A stretch of DNA of 64,000 nucleotides from Parasphingopyxis lamellibrachiae (GCF_003385775.1 NZ_QRDP01000004.1:1473763-1537762), one strand, 5' to 3'. Positions 1 through 9,124 are shown, counted from the stretch's first letter. Made by a program: numbers and translations. The notes: generated from the letters alone by a model not told the origin.

Positions 1-264
1 CCGGGCGACGACAAGCAGAATTACTATGTAACGGAATCGGTAGGCATCGCATCGGGATTTCTTATCGCGGCGCTGCATGATGCCGGGCTGGCAACGCTGA
101 CCCACACACCCAATCCGATGAAGTTCCTGAACGAGGTGTGCGAACGTCCGGCCAACGAAAAACCGATGATGATTGTCGTTGCCGGCAAACCGGCTCCCGA
201 CGCGACAGTCCCTACTCATGCACTCAGCAAAAAGCAGCTCGACGCTATAGCCAGCTGGCTATAG
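1..264 (+). CDS. Nitroreductase family protein, C-terminal part
   Basis: The reading frame is open from the first base and ends at the TAG at 262-264, giving 87 residues of a protein whose start lies outside the window. The segment [19 protein letters not shown], followed by a Thr-His-Thr-Pro stretch and FLNEVCERP, is typical of the C-terminal half of FMN-dependent nitroreductases, where helix residues contact the flavin and the dimer partner. Such enzymes reduce nitro compounds, quinones or flavins with NAD(P)H in the cytoplasm. The substrate cannot be told from this fragment. The DUF418 gene starts 29 bases downstream on the same strand. Confidence 0.75.
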   Translation, partial: PGDDKQNYYVTESVGIASGFLIAALHDAGLATLTHTPNPMKFLNEVCERPANEKPMMIVVAGKPAPDATVPTHALSKKQLDAIASWL

Positions 265-293
265 CCTTCGGGGTCGGAGGGGGAATCGTCGCT

Positions 294-1541
294 ATGGCCA
301 GCACTGCATCAACGGACAGCCGTTTCATCAGCCTTGATGTCGTACGCGGTATCGCGGTGATGGGCATATTGCTCATGAACATTGTCGCCTTCTCCCTGCC
401 AAGCGCCGCTTATTTCACACCGCTTGCCTATGGTGGAGAGAGTCCGGTCGATTTGGCTGTCTGGGCTACGAATTTCGTGCTGGCGGACGGCAAGATGCGC
501 GGGCTCTTCTCCGTCCTGTTCGGCGCCTCGATGCTGCTCGTCATCCAGCGCGCCGAAGCGAAGGAGCAGAGCCCCGCCCTCACCCATTATTCTCGCATGA
601 CCTGGCTGCTCCTGTTCGGGGCCATCCATGCCTACGCAATCTGGTATGGCGACATATTGATGCTCTACGCGGTGATCGGTTCGATCGCCTTTTTCTTTCG
701 CAAGATGGAAACGCATAAACTGGTTGTGCTCGGGATCATATTGATCGCGGTGCAGGCGATCTTTCTCGCCCTGCTGGCCGGATCGATATGGCTGCTGCGC
801 GAATCGGCTCTGGCGCCAGGCGCCGATGCGGAACTGGTGCGGCAATGGCTGGCGATCGATGCGCAATTCGGTACGATGCCGCCCGATAAACTTGCCGAGG
901 AACTCGCGCGGTATCGCGGGAATTATGCCGATATTCTCGCCCATCGGCTAGGGCCGGGCTTCTGGGACCCGATACAGGCAAACCTTACCGCCGCGCTCGA
1001 TACGCTGGGGCTGATGCTGCTCGGAATGGCCGGACTGAAGAGCGGCTTCCTGACCGGCGAATGGGATCGGGCCAGCTACGCCCGTTACGCCAGGACAGGC
1101 TATTTGATCGGCCTTCCGCTGCTAACGGGGATTGCCCTGATAACGATGGCAAACGGCTTCGACGCGGTAACGATTTTCGCATTGGACTTCGCCGCACAGA
1201 CCGCCATCAACCCGGCGGTAATCCTCGCCCATGCCGCGCTCATCCTCTACTGGGTGAAATCGTCTGCCGGAAGCCAGTTCATCGCCCGGGTCGGGGCGGC
1301 CGGCCGCGCCGCCTTCACCAACTATATCGGCACGAGCCTCGTCTGCACGACGATCTTCTACGGCTATGGCTTCGGCCTGTATGGCGAGCTGAGCCGCACA
1401 GCGCTCTATATCGTCGTCCTTTGCGTCTGGGTGCTGATCCTGCTCTGGTCCAAGCCCTGGCTCGAACGTTTCCGCTATGGTCCGCTCGAATGGCTCTGGC
1501 GGAGCCTTGCCCGTCGCGAGTTGCAGCCCATCCGTAAATAA
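294..1541 (+). CDS. DUF418 (YeiB-type) integral membrane protein
   Basis: A 415-residue polytopic membrane protein. The N-terminus (SLDVVRGIAVMGILLMNIV) is the family's first transmembrane helix, several further hydrophobic helices follow, and the C-terminus carries the DUF418 signature around YGPLEWLWRSLARRE. YeiB/DUF418 proteins sit in the inner membrane; their biochemical role is unsettled, with an acyltransferase-like or transport function suspected. The ATG at 294 is chosen because it is preceded by a GGAGGGGG ribosome-binding site and begins just before the conserved domain, although the frame stays open upstream to 138. The preceding nitroreductase fragment is close enough to be co-transcribed. 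Confidence 0.85.
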   Translation: MASTASTDSRFISLDVVRGIAVMGILLMNIVAFSLPSAAYFTPLAYGGESPVDLAVWATNFVLADGKMRGLFSVLFGASMLLVIQRAEAKEQSPALTHYSRMTWLLLFGAIHAYAIWYGDILMLYAVIGSIAFFFRKMETHKLVVLGIILIAVQAIFLALLAGSIWLLRESALAPGADAELVRQWLAIDAQFGTMPPDKLAEELARYRGNYADILAHRLGPGFWDPIQANLTAALDTLGLMLLGMAGLKSGFLTGEWDRASYARYARTGYLIGLPLLTGIALITMANGFDAVTIFALDFAAQTAINPAVILAHAALILYWVKSSAGSQFIARVGAAGRAAFTNYIGTSLVCTTIFYGYGFGLYGELSRTALYIVVLCVWVLILLWSKPWLERFRYGPLEWLWRSLARRELQPIRK

Positions 1542-1564
1542 CATGGGCGGGGGTCATTTTTATT

Positions 1565-1585
1565 ATTGCGACTTAATCTCATTAG
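1565..1585 (+). promoter_or_regulatory. Possible iron-responsive (Fur-like) operator upstream of bfd
   Basis: The A/T-rich stretch ATTGCGACTTAATCTCATTA lies 15 bases before the bfd start and resembles the TTGCGA/TCTCATT half-sites of alphaproteobacterial iron boxes. Iron control of a bacterioferritin-associated ferredoxin is expected, but the match was made by eye only and the regulator (Fur, Irr or RirA) cannot be assigned. Confidence 0.35.
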
Positions 1586-1600
1586 CGCTATGGCAGGGCT

Positions 1601-1771
1601 ATGGTTGTTTGCATCTGCAATGCGATTCGCGAAAAAGACCTTCGCGCTGCCGCCCAGAAGGGGGCCGCGACCCCATCTTCCGCCTATGCGCAGATGGGAT
1701 GCAAGGCCCGGTGCGGCCAATGTGTATCCTTTGCACGGCAGATTATACAATCCGAAACTGCGACTGCGTAG
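1601..1771 (+). CDS. bfd: Bacterioferritin-associated ferredoxin
   Basis: A 56-residue [2Fe-2S] protein. The four cluster cysteines are at positions 4, 6, 38 and 41 (VCICN near the start, CGQC near the end), exactly the spacing of Escherichia coli Bfd. Bfd docks on bacterioferritin and passes electrons through the haem to reduce the ferric core, releasing iron. The next gene on the same strand is bfr, which supports the assignment. Translation begins at the ATG at 1601 behind a weak GCAGGG motif. An additional Cys at position 34 is present. A terminator-like hairpin separates it from bfr, so read-through between the two may be partial. Confidence 0.85.
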   Translation: MVVCICNAIREKDLRAAAQKGAATPSSAYAQMGCKARCGQCVSFARQIIQSETATA

Positions 1772-1785
1772 CATCAACATCTGAA

Positions 1786-1808
1786 AGCCCCGAAAACTGG
1801 GGGTTTTT
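1786..1808 (+). terminator. Hairpin with T-tract between bfd and bfr
   Basis: CCCC at 1788-1791 and GGGG at 1799-1802 form a short stem with a 7-base loop, flanked by AAA on the left and followed by TTTTT at 1804-1808. This is the form of a weak intrinsic terminator after bfd and could attenuate transcription into bfr. Confidence 0.45.
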
Positions 1809-1868
1809 GGCCTTCTCTCCCTCCATCCTTGCCGCTATAACGCCCGGATCAGAACAAGGAGGTCCGGC

Positions 1869-2351
1869 ATGAAGGGCGACGCAAAGGTCATCGAATTCCT
1901 GAACGAGGCGCTCAAGAACGAGCTGACCGCGATCAACCAATATTTCCTGCATTATAGGATGCTCGACAATTGGGGCATCGCGAAGCTCGCGAAGTTCGAA
2001 TATGAAGAGTCGATCGACGAGATGAAGCATGCCGACCAGCTGACGGAACGCATTCTCTTCCTAGACGGCCTTCCCAATTTCCAGCTGCTCGGGCGTCTGC
2101 GGATCGGCGAAAGCGTCGAAGAAATCCTCAAGGCCGATCTTGAACTCGAGAATGAAGCGATCCCCCTGCTCAGGGACGCGATCGAACATTGCGAAAAGAT
2201 TCGCGACTATGTCAGCCGCGATCTGTTTGCATCGATTCTCGATAGCGAGGAGGATCATGTCGACACCCTCGAACAGCAGTTCGACATGATCGAGCGGATG
2301 GGGATCGAAAACTATTGCCAGCTTCAGTCGAAACCGGCGGAAGACGGCTAG
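1869..2351 (+). CDS. bfr: Bacterioferritin
   Basis: A 160-residue haem-containing ferritin that assembles into a 24-mer, oxidises Fe(II) and stores it as a ferric mineral in the cytoplasm. All signature residues are present at the canonical positions: ferroxidase-centre Glu18, Glu51, His54, Glu94, Glu127 and His130, and haem ligand Met52 (ESIDEMKHAD). The length equals that of the family. An AAGGAGGT ribosome-binding site precedes the ATG at 1869. It follows bfd, its electron donor for iron release, and converges with the Hpt-domain gene only nine bases after its stop. Confidence 0.97.
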   Translation: MKGDAKVIEFLNEALKNELTAINQYFLHYRMLDNWGIAKLAKFEYEESIDEMKHADQLTERILFLDGLPNFQLLGRLRIGESVEEILKADLELENEAIPLLRDAIEHCEKIRDYVSRDLFASILDSEEDHVDTLEQQFDMIERMGIENYCQLQSKPAEDG

Positions 2352-2360
2352 TCCGGCCTC

Positions 2361-2792
2361 TTAAAGCCTGCCGAATTTCTGATTGGCGGCATGCCGCTCG
2401 TCAATGCCATGGTGGCGCTGGACGAGCGGATTTGTCGCTTCTTCCAGCCTCTCCATCGTCTCTTTGAGCGCGGGGCGCAGCTCGGCGGCATCGGGCACAA
2501 GCTCTTCCGGTGTCTGCTGAATCTCGACAAGGTGACGGGCAGTCATCTCGATCTTTTCGGCAATCATGCTCACGCGAATTGCGCCAAATTGGAGCGATTC
2601 ACCCTTCAGCGTATGCGCTGGCACGATCAGGGCCGCGGAAACCTTGTTGCGGATCGCTTCTTCGATTGCTTCGACCGACTTGATTCCGTCTTCGCTATAA
2701 TATCGGAGTATGCGCGCAAAATTCGATCCGAGTTCTTCCCGAACCGAATCAAACTCTGTCCAATCCACCAAATCTACGTTCTGGAACGACAC
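2361..2792 (-). CDS. Hpt-domain phosphotransfer protein
   Basis: A 143-residue helical protein with the histidine phosphotransfer motif AHTLKGES; the phosphorylatable histidine is about residue 60. It is expected to relay phosphate between a hybrid histidine kinase and a response regulator. The frame extends upstream to 2888, but the GTG at 2790-2792 is chosen because AAGGGAG lies seven bases before it and the protein then starts with SFQNVDLVDW, next to the first helix. No kinase or receiver gene adjoins it, so its partners are unknown; a role in the relay feeding CtrA (encoded near 61.8 kb) or in the general stress response is only a guess. About 130 bases upstream hold no recognisable gene. 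Confidence 0.8.
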   Translation of the reverse strand: MSFQNVDLVDWTEFDSVREELGSNFARILRYYSEDGIKSVEAIEEAIRNKVSAALIVPAHTLKGESLQFGAIRVSMIAEKIEMTARHLVEIQQTPEELVPDAAELRPALKETMERLEEATNPLVQRHHGIDERHAANQKFGRL

Positions 2793-2921
2793 GACGCGCT
2801 CCCTTTTCCAAAAGCCCCGTCCTGTCATTAGCCGGGGAGCGTAAACAACTGGTTTACCCACGGAAATATTTGCATCGGTTTCAGGCAATTAACCCGCAAA
2901 ACCGGCCCCGAGCCGCGGATT

Positions 2922-3155
2922 TTAACGAAAAATACGCCATCCGGTGCCCAATGGGGTCCGGATTTCCTCGACCGTCCAGCCCTTCTCCGCCGCCAGGGAT
3001 GAGATTTCCGCCGGTGCGATCGGATCGTCGGCGACGATCGCCGCGGATTTCTGCGTCCGCATCGCCCGCGCGAGGCGGAGCGCAGGCCATGGACATTTCA
3101 GCCCCCGGGCATCGATATCGACGGTTGCATCTCCGGCAGCGGCGTTATTGGTCAT
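2922..3155 (-). CDS. TusA/SirA-like sulfur-carrier protein
   Basis: A 77-residue protein of the TusA family. The family motif CPxP is seen as KCPWPALRLARAM, with the sulfur-carrying cysteine at residue 21. TusA-type proteins receive persulfide sulfur from a cysteine desulfurase and hand it on for tRNA thiolation or other sulfur relays. Its start overlaps the 3' end of der by eleven bases, so the two are translationally coupled. The ATG at 3155 is preferred over the one at 3164 because a GGGA lies at a suitable distance from it. Whether it is a true TusA or a paralogue with another sulfur acceptor cannot be decided. Confidence 0.8.
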   Translation of the reverse strand: MTNNAAAGDATVDIDARGLKCPWPALRLARAMRTQKSAAIVADDPIAPAEISSLAAEKGWTVEEIRTPLGTGWRIFR

Positions 3156-4509
3156 TCCCGCCATTCCCGTATGGGTTTTTCGGCGATCGCATGGTCAATC
3201 GAACCGGTATTCCGCCAAATCCGAGGTCGTTGCGGATGCCGTTCAGCAGATAGCGCTGATAGCTCATCGGGAGCTTGTCGACGCGCGAGCCGAACAGCAC
3301 GAAGCTGGGCGGACGATTGCGCGCCTGGGTCATGTAGCGCAGCTTGATGCGTTTGCCTTTGGGCGCGGGCGGAGGGTTGCGTTCCACCGCATCGCGGAAC
3401 CAGCGATTGAGCTCGCCGGTCGTAACCCTCTTCGACCATGCATCGCGGACCGTGAAAGCCGCTTCCATCAGATCGTCAATACCCTTACCCGAAACCGCCG
3501 AAATTGCGACCAGCGGCACTCCGCGCACCTGTGCCAACCCCTCATCAAGGGCGGTACCGATGCCTTCGAAAAGCGCCTTCTTGTCCGCCGCGATATCCCA
3601 TTTGTTAATGGCGATGACGAGCGCGCGCCCCTCTTCCAGAACGCGGTCCGCAATCTTCAGGTCCTGCACTTCGAGGCCGAGCGTCGCGTCAAGTAACAGA
3701 ACCACCACTTCGGCAAAATCTACGGCGCGCAGGCCATCGGCGACCGACAGCTTTTCGAGCTTGTCCTGCACCTTGGCGCGCTTGCGCATCCCGGCTGTGT
3801 CGATCAGTTCGACGGGTCTTCCCTGCCATTCCCAGGGAACCGCGATGGAATCGCGCGTGATACCGGCCTCGGGACCCGTTATCAGCCGGTCATCATCCAA
3901 CATCCTGTTGATAAGTGTCGATTTTCCGGCATTCGGGCGGCCGACGATGGCGAGCTTCAGGGGGCCGCCTTCATCTTCTGTTTCTTCACCGTCTTCACCA
4001 AATGCATCAGTTTCAATGAGCGGCTGCAACAGTTGAAACAGGTCTGCCATGCCTTCGCCATGCTCGGCACTGAGCGGCACGGGATCACCAAGACCCAGCT
4101 TGTAGCTTTCATAGAGGCCGGGTTCTGCCGCGCGACCTTCGGCCTTGTTGCCGACGAGAATGATCGGAGTTTCGGTACCGCGAAGCCAGCGGGCGATTTC
4201 TTCGTCGAGCGGCGTAAGGCCAACTCGCGCGTCGAACATGAAGAGCGCGACATCCGCATCGGAGATGGCGCGCTCGGTTTGCTGGCGCATCCGTCCCGGC
4301 AGACTTTTAGGATCCTCGTCTTCATAGCCGGCGGTATCGATGATCTTGAAATCAAGGTCGAACAGATGTCCCTCAGCCTCGCGCCGATCGCGGGTAACCC
4401 CCGGCCGATCATCGACGAGCGCAAGCTTCTTGCCCACGAGCCGGTTGAACAGCGTCGATTTGCCGACATTGGGGCGGCCGATAATCGCAATAACGGGCAG
4501 CCGCACCAT
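3145..4509 (-). CDS. der: Ribosome-assembly GTPase Der (EngA)
   Basis: A 454-residue tandem GTPase. The first P-loop, GRPNVGKS, is at residues 11-18 with DTAG at 58-61 and NKAE at 121-124. The second P-loop, GRPNAGKS, is at 190-197, followed by DTAG and NKWD, and a C-terminal KH-like domain ends the protein. Der binds the 50S subunit late in assembly and is essential in most bacteria. Between the domains lies a short acidic linker (about residues 170-183), as in other Der proteins. It lies between bamB (upstream, 22 bases) and tusA (downstream, overlapping). The adjacency of der and bamB is conserved in many proteobacteria. Confidence 0.97.
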   Translation of the reverse strand: MVRLPVIAIIGRPNVGKSTLFNRLVGKKLALVDDRPGVTRDRREAEGHLFDLDFKIIDTAGYEDEDPKSLPGRMRQQTERAISDADVALFMFDARVGLTPLDEEIARWLRGTETPIILVGNKAEGRAAEPGLYESYKLGLGDPVPLSAEHGEGMADLFQLLQPLIETDAFGEDGEETEDEGGPLKLAIVGRPNAGKSTLINRMLDDDRLITGPEAGITRDSIAVPWEWQGRPVELIDTAGMRKRAKVQDKLEKLSVADGLRAVDFAEVVVLLLDATLGLEVQDLKIADRVLEEGRALVIAINKWDIAADKKALFEGIGTALDEGLAQVRGVPLVAISAVSGKGIDDLMEAAFTVRDAWSKRVTTGELNRWFRDAVERNPPPAPKGKRIKLRYMTQARNRPPSFVLFGSRVDKLPMSYQRYLLNGIRNDLGFGGIPVRLTMRSPKNPYGNGGNDQ

Positions 4510-4531
4510 GACTATGCGCCTCTCTCTATCG

Positions 4532-5848
4532 TTAGCGCCAGGCGCTCAGTTCACCATCGCTGTCGAGCAGGAAGAGTGTATTGTCGGCAACGACCGGCGA
4601 AAGTTCGACACCTTCGTCCAGTTCATCGGTCCGGCTTACAGTCCCCGATGCCGGATCCATGAAAACCAGATGGCCACGGCTGGATACCAATACAAGCTGC
4701 CCGCCTGCCAGAACCGGTCCGCGCCAGAAAATCGGGCCCTTGCGCTTCTCTTCATTGCGATAGCGCGGCAATTGCGTGATCCAGCGGATACGCCCATTGG
4801 CGCGGGCGATTGCCATCACACGGGCATCGTCGGTAACGGCAAACATCCAGTCGCCTGCGATCCAGGGCGTGGACAGGCCCCCGGCATTAACCTCCCATAT
4901 CCGTTCACCGGTGATCAGCCGAAGCGCCACCATGCGGCCGCCCTGGCCGATGGCATAGACAAACCCGCTGTCGATCACCGGGCTCGCATCGATATCGGAA
5001 AGCGTCGAGACCGACGTGGAAATACTCGTGCGGTTCAAACCATCCTGCCAGACAATCTGCCCGTTTTCATAGCGATAGGCGATCAGCTCCCCCGAAGAGA
5101 AACCGGCGACAAGCGTCCCCTGCGCTGAAGCAGGAGCGGCAACGCCGAACACACCGGACACTTCAAGCGTACCCGACACCGTCCAGCGCGTTTCCCCATT
5201 GGCGGGATCGAGCGCAAAAATCTGATTGTCCTGGCTCAACACATAGACATTATTGTTGGCGATCGTCGGCGCACCGCGCAACGGGCCACCGGGGCGTACT
5301 TTCCAGATCTGGCTGCCGTCGGTGATATTGAGCGCGCCCGCATAACCGACACCGTTCGTCACATAGAGGCGATCGCCGGAAATGCTGATCCCGCCGCCGA
5401 AAAGAGCCGGCTCGCTGCCGATCTCCGTGCCGAACCGCATCGACCAGACTTCGCCGCCCGTCTGCACATCGAAGGCGCGCACGGTCGCTTCGGTGTCGAT
5501 CGTGAAGACCCGGCCATTGCTCACGACCGGAGCCGCCGCAAGGCGTGCGCGCGATCCGCCGCCATCGCCGATCGATGTCGACCATACTCGAACCGGCATA
5601 TTGCTCAACGCGAGATGGCCAAGCGATTTGCTGGCGCTGCCGCCGGGCTGGGTCCAGCCCGCATTTACCGCAGCCGGCGGCAGGACAACGGGAACGCTGG
5701 CAATTTGCGGATCTGCCTGAACGTCATTCTCGGAAACCAGTATGGGTGTGCGATTGCCAACCGTCGGCGTCGCATCGTCGCTGCCGCTGAACAAGCCGCA
5801 ACCGCTCAGCGCAAGCGCCGCGCAAGAGAGAATCAGAATACGCATCAT
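4532..5848 (-). CDS. bamB: Outer-membrane assembly lipoprotein BamB
   Basis: A 438-residue lipoprotein with a PQQ-like beta-propeller. The first 17 residues form a lipoprotein signal ending in LSGC, with Cys17 as the lipidated residue. Repeats such as VWSMRFGTEIGSEPALFGG, IWKVRPGGPLRGAPTIANN and RIRWITQL are propeller blades. BamB is the scaffolding lipoprotein of the BAM complex that inserts beta-barrel proteins into the outer membrane. The start codon overlaps the stop of the upstream yfgM-like gene in an ATGA junction, and der follows, the usual yfgM-bamB-der order. Confidence 0.93.
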   Translation of the reverse strand: MMRILILSCAALALSGCGLFSGSDDATPTVGNRTPILVSENDVQADPQIASVPVVLPPAAVNAGWTQPGGSASKSLGHLALSNMPVRVWSTSIGDGGGSRARLAAAPVVSNGRVFTIDTEATVRAFDVQTGGEVWSMRFGTEIGSEPALFGGGISISGDRLYVTNGVGYAGALNITDGSQIWKVRPGGPLRGAPTIANNNVYVLSQDNQIFALDPANGETRWTVSGTLEVSGVFGVAAPASAQGTLVAGFSSGELIAYRYENGQIVWQDGLNRTSISTSVSTLSDIDASPVIDSGFVYAIGQGGRMVALRLITGERIWEVNAGGLSTPWIAGDWMFAVTDDARVMAIARANGRIRWITQLPRYRNEEKRKGPIFWRGPVLAGGQLVLVSSRGHLVFMDPASGTVSRTDELDEGVELSPVVADNTLFLLDSDGELSAWR

Positions 5849-6600
5849 GAACTTGCTTCCTCCGCTGTTTCCGCTGCCAGAGGCTGGTTCGGAACAGTCT
5901 GTTCTTCCATATCTACCGGCTCATCCGGCACGGCATCCACACCCAATACGCCGGCCATCTGAACCGCACGTGTCCGAAGCGTTTCGGGAACGCTTTCGTC
6001 ATTCGCCATCTGGGCGAACAGCGCCCCGGCACCTTCTTCATCGCCCATCCGGATCATCGCTACCGCGGTGAGTTCCGCAGCGCTGCCGAACCATGGATTG
6101 CCTGGTACTGCAAGGCTTGCCAGCCGGTCGATCACCGCCTGCGGCTCCATATCTTCAAACTCGACGGCCGTCTGGCGGATCGTGGCAATATCGCGAAACT
6201 GTTGCGGAAGCCCGTCATCCGCAGCAATAACGGCAAAAACCTCTATGGCGCGTGCCCGGTCCTCGCCCTGCAGCGCCAGTGCTGCCTGGGTCAGCAAGGC
6301 TTCCGCGCGAATGATCGGGCGGCGAGATTCCGCCAGCGCACTAAGCTCGTCTTCCACATCCGTGTTGGTTCCGTCACTCAAACCTTCGAGCAACATGGAC
6401 AATTGCTCGGCTTCGGCTTCAGCGGCCGAAGTCTGCTGGTTGCTCCAGTAAAGCCAGCCGCCAAAGGCCGCGAGGCCGATGATAACCAGTCCGGCGATCC
6501 ACTTGCCCCAACGGTCCCAGAACTGGACCGCCTGTTCCTTGCGGACCTCCTCGTCGACTTCGCGCATGAAAGCGGAATTATCTTGCGGCGCAATCGCCAA
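5845..6600 (-). CDS. YfgM-like tetratricopeptide membrane protein
   Basis: A 251-residue protein with a cytoplasmic N-terminus, one transmembrane helix at about residues 34-52 (IAGLVIIGLAAFGGWLYW) and a periplasmic helical repeat region resembling TPR_21. In Escherichia coli, YfgM associates with the SecYEG translocon and the chaperone PpiD and helps outer-membrane protein traffic. Its stop overlaps the bamB start by four bases, which fits that role. The C-terminus is acidic and rich in Ala and Glu. Confidence 0.85.
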   Translation of the reverse strand: MAIAPQDNSAFMREVDEEVRKEQAVQFWDRWGKWIAGLVIIGLAAFGGWLYWSNQQTSAAEAEAEQLSMLLEGLSDGTNTDVEDELSALAESRRPIIRAEALLTQAALALQGEDRARAIEVFAVIAADDGLPQQFRDIATIRQTAVEFEDMEPQAVIDRLASLAVPGNPWFGSAAELTAVAMIRMGDEEGAGALFAQMANDESVPETLRTRAVQMAGVLGVDAVPDEPVDMEEQTVPNQPLAAETAEEASS

Positions 6601-6689
6601 CTCTCGTCTCCAATTCGTTATGGCGGCGGACCTTAGCGGCGCGCCGCGCCAAGGGAAAGCAATTGTGAACCACGGCCGCGGCGGCGGTC

Positions 6690-7562
6690 CTATTTCTTGG
6701 GTTGATATGTCTGCGCCTCTTCGGGAAAGCTCCGGCTGCGCACGTCGGCAGCATAGGTTTCAACGGCATTGCTGATGTTCGTCGCCAGGTCGTCGAATTT
6801 CTTGACGAACCGCGGGACGCGATCGAACATGCCAAGCATATCTTCGGTCACCAGCACCTGGCCATCGCATTGCGCCGATCCGCCGATACCGATTGTGGGA
6901 CAGGATACCGCCCGTGTCGCCTCGATGGCGATGGGCTCGATCACACCCTCGATAACGATGGCGAAGGCACCGGCCTGATCTATCGCTTTGGCGTCCGCGA
7001 TAACCTTGGCCGCTGTCGCATCGTCGCGGCCTTGCACCTTGTGGCCGCCGAGAATGTTTACGGCTTGGGGAGTCAGGCCGACATGCCCCATCACCGGAAT
7101 GCCCCGCGCCGTCAGAAACGCAACTGTTCCGGCCATCGCCTCGCCGCCCTCCATCTTGACGGCGGCGGCGCCGGTTTCCTTCATCACGCGGGTCGCCGAA
7201 CGGATCGCATGTTCCGGGCTTTCCTCGTAGGAACCGAACGGCAGATCGACGATCACGACGCTGTGATAGCTGCCCCTGACCACTGCCGCGCCATGCGCGA
7301 TCATCATGTCGAGGCTCACCGGAATCGTCGAATCCAGACCGTAGACGACCTGTCCGAGAGAATCCCCGACGAGCAACATGTCGCAATGCGGATCGAGCAG
7401 CTGCGCCGCGCGCACAGTATAGGCCGTGAGCATGACCAGAGGTTCGCCCGTTTTGCCGTCGGTTTTCCGTGACCTGATAGCCGGCACGGTAAGCCGTTTC
7501 ATCGGCTTGGGCGTTGGATGCGCACGATCGGTTTTGGTATCGAGGGTATAGGTGGTAGACAT
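6690..7562 (-). CDS. panB: 3-methyl-2-oxobutanoate hydroxymethyltransferase
   Basis: A 290-residue (beta/alpha)8 enzyme that transfers a hydroxymethyl group from 5,10-methylene-THF to alpha-ketoisovalerate to give ketopantoate, the first committed step of pantothenate and coenzyme A synthesis. Family motifs seen are [19 protein letters not shown] with [11 protein letters not shown] (metal-binding Asp), the KMEGGE motif and the VIEGV stretch near the catalytic Glu. The first 28 residues are an extension beyond the family core. It is transcribed divergently from the EEP-family gene; no other pan gene is nearby. Confidence 0.95.
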   Translation of the reverse strand: MSTTYTLDTKTDRAHPTPKPMKRLTVPAIRSRKTDGKTGEPLVMLTAYTVRAAQLLDPHCDMLLVGDSLGQVVYGLDSTIPVSLDMMIAHGAAVVRGSYHSVVIVDLPFGSYEESPEHAIRSATRVMKETGAAAVKMEGGEAMAGTVAFLTARGIPVMGHVGLTPQAVNILGGHKVQGRDDATAAKVIADAKAIDQAGAFAIVIEGVIEPIAIEATRAVSCPTIGIGGSAQCDGQVLVTEDMLGMFDRVPRFVKKFDDLATNISNAVETYAADVRSRSFPEEAQTYQPKK

Positions 7563-7667
7563 GGCGCGCGTTTTAGCTTTGTCTGAGAGGATTGGCCAGC
7601 TATCGCAACGATACGCCTCGGAAGAGAGTAGCCGTTATCATTGCTGGCAATTTGGGAAGGCACAATA

Positions 7668-8795
7668 TTGACGGCTTCAGAAAAAAGCAGCGGTTTCTCA
7701 TGGCGCTTCGCCGCAGCCGCGCTGATTGCCCTGGCAGCGCTCTTCATCATTCTCGCAACGATCGCCAGCGCCGTCCCCTCCAATCAGTGGTGGATCCGGA
7801 TATGGGATTTCCCGCGGCTCGCTCTGCTCACCGTGGGGCTGCTGGTGTTTCTTGCGATCTGCTTCATTCGCTTTCGATGGCGCTGGGCGGTGAGCGCGAC
7901 CCTGTTGGCGGCGCTCGCCTACCATGCAGGCCATATCTGGCCTTACACGGTGCTGGCTAGCGTCGAAGCGCAGACCATCGACATCACGGACGATGAGCGC
8001 GAAGCCCATTGTTTCCTGACGCTCAGCCTCAACGTATTGCAGGACAATCGCGACTATGATCGCACTCTGGCGCTGATAGCGCGGGAAAATCCCGACATTC
8101 TGGTACTTATGGAGACCGACGCGGCCTGGATCGCGGCAATGGAGCCGGCGCTTGCCCGGTTCTCCCATCGCTTCGAAGCGCCCCTCTCCAACAAATATGG
8201 CCTGGTTTTTGCGTCCCGCCTGCCTGTCAGCGAAGGCCGCATGGTCAACCTGACCGAGCCGGGCACACCATCCTTCCATGGAATTTTGCAGACCCCCGCC
8301 GGCAATGCTTTCCGGCTTTCCGCCCTCCACCCTCGCCCTCCGCATCCCGGCCAGGATACTGAAGAACGCGATGCGGAGATCGCCATCGCCGCGATGATGA
8401 CGCGCGACAGCGGAATGCCGACCTTTACGGTTGGCGATTTCAACGATGTTGGCTGGTCCGAAACGTCCCAGTTGTTTCGCCGGATCGGGCGCTATGTCGA
8501 TCCGCGAATCGGGCGCGGTTTCTATGCGACCTTTCCAGCCTCGCTCCCGGCGTTTCGCTGGCCGCTCGACCATGTGTTCTTCACCGAGGAGTTCGGCCTT
8601 TACAGCCTGAGCACAGGCGAGGCCGTCGGGTCCGATCACCTGCCGGTGCGCGCCGAAGTCTGTCTCGTCCCGGGCGAGGGAGAGAGGCTCAACACGCCCG
8701 AGGAAGCGGAGGCCGACGATGCCGGCGATCTCGAAGAAGTCATGCAGGCCTATCGCGAAGACCAGGTGATGGAACGCGCGACGGGCGAGGAGTAA
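7668..8795 (+). CDS. Membrane-anchored endonuclease/exonuclease/phosphatase-family protein
   Basis: A 375-residue protein with two or three N-terminal transmembrane segments followed by an EEP-fold domain. The catalytic motifs are all present: SLNV, LMETDAAW, ALHPRPP, VGDFNDVGW and GSDHLPVRAEV, which bind metal and activate water in DNase I-like, sphingomyelinase-like and inositol phosphatase enzymes. The catalytic domain is probably periplasmic. The substrate is unknown; phospholipids and nucleic acids are both possible. The TTG at 7668 is chosen because GGGAAGG ends seven bases before it; another TTG at 7641 lacks a ribosome-binding site. The C-terminal 45 residues are acidic and probably unstructured. 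Confidence 0.8.
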   Translation: MTASEKSSGFSWRFAAAALIALAALFIILATIASAVPSNQWWIRIWDFPRLALLTVGLLVFLAICFIRFRWRWAVSATLLAALAYHAGHIWPYTVLASVEAQTIDITDDEREAHCFLTLSLNVLQDNRDYDRTLALIARENPDILVLMETDAAWIAAMEPALARFSHRFEAPLSNKYGLVFASRLPVSEGRMVNLTEPGTPSFHGILQTPAGNAFRLSALHPRPPHPGQDTEERDAEIAIAAMMTRDSGMPTFTVGDFNDVGWSETSQLFRRIGRYVDPRIGRGFYATFPASLPAFRWPLDHVFFTEEFGLYSLSTGEAVGSDHLPVRAEVCLVPGEGERLNTPEEAEADDAGDLEEVMQAYREDQVMERATGEE

Positions 8796-8801
8796 CCGCG
8801 C

Positions 8802-9083
8802 CTAGCCGACCTCGACGCCCTTCCAAAAGGCAATATGATCCTGGATCGATGCCGCCTTCTCCTTGGGATCGGGATAGTACCAGGCCGCGTCCTTGTTCGT
8901 TTCGCCGGCAACGCTGAGCGAATAGTAGGACGCCTCGCCCTTCCAGGGACAGAAGCTCTTCGTATCGCTCTCGACCAGCAGATGTTCGTTGACCGCGACC
9001 CGCGGAAAATAATGGTTGTTCTCGACGACGATCGTCGCATCGCTCTGCGCTATAATCTCGCCATTCCATCTAGCGGTGACCAT
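8802..9083 (-). CDS. DUF427 domain protein
   Basis: A 93-residue protein matching DUF427, with the characteristic ARWNGEIIAQSD start, the FPRVAV segment and the central CPWKGEASYYSL motif. DUF427 is a small beta-tent-like fold common in actinobacteria and proteobacteria with no established activity; it probably binds a small ligand. It converges with the EEP-family gene six bases away and lies downstream of the HxlR regulator gene on the same strand, so the two could be co-transcribed. Confidence 0.85.
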   Translation of the reverse strand: MVTARWNGEIIAQSDATIVVENNHYFPRVAVNEHLLVESDTKSFCPWKGEASYYSLSVAGETNKDAAWYYPDPKEKAASIQDHIAFWKGVEVG

Positions 9084-9124
9084 GGGAGTTCCTTTCGGGG
9101 CTGATAGGGGTTCAAGGGTTTAAT

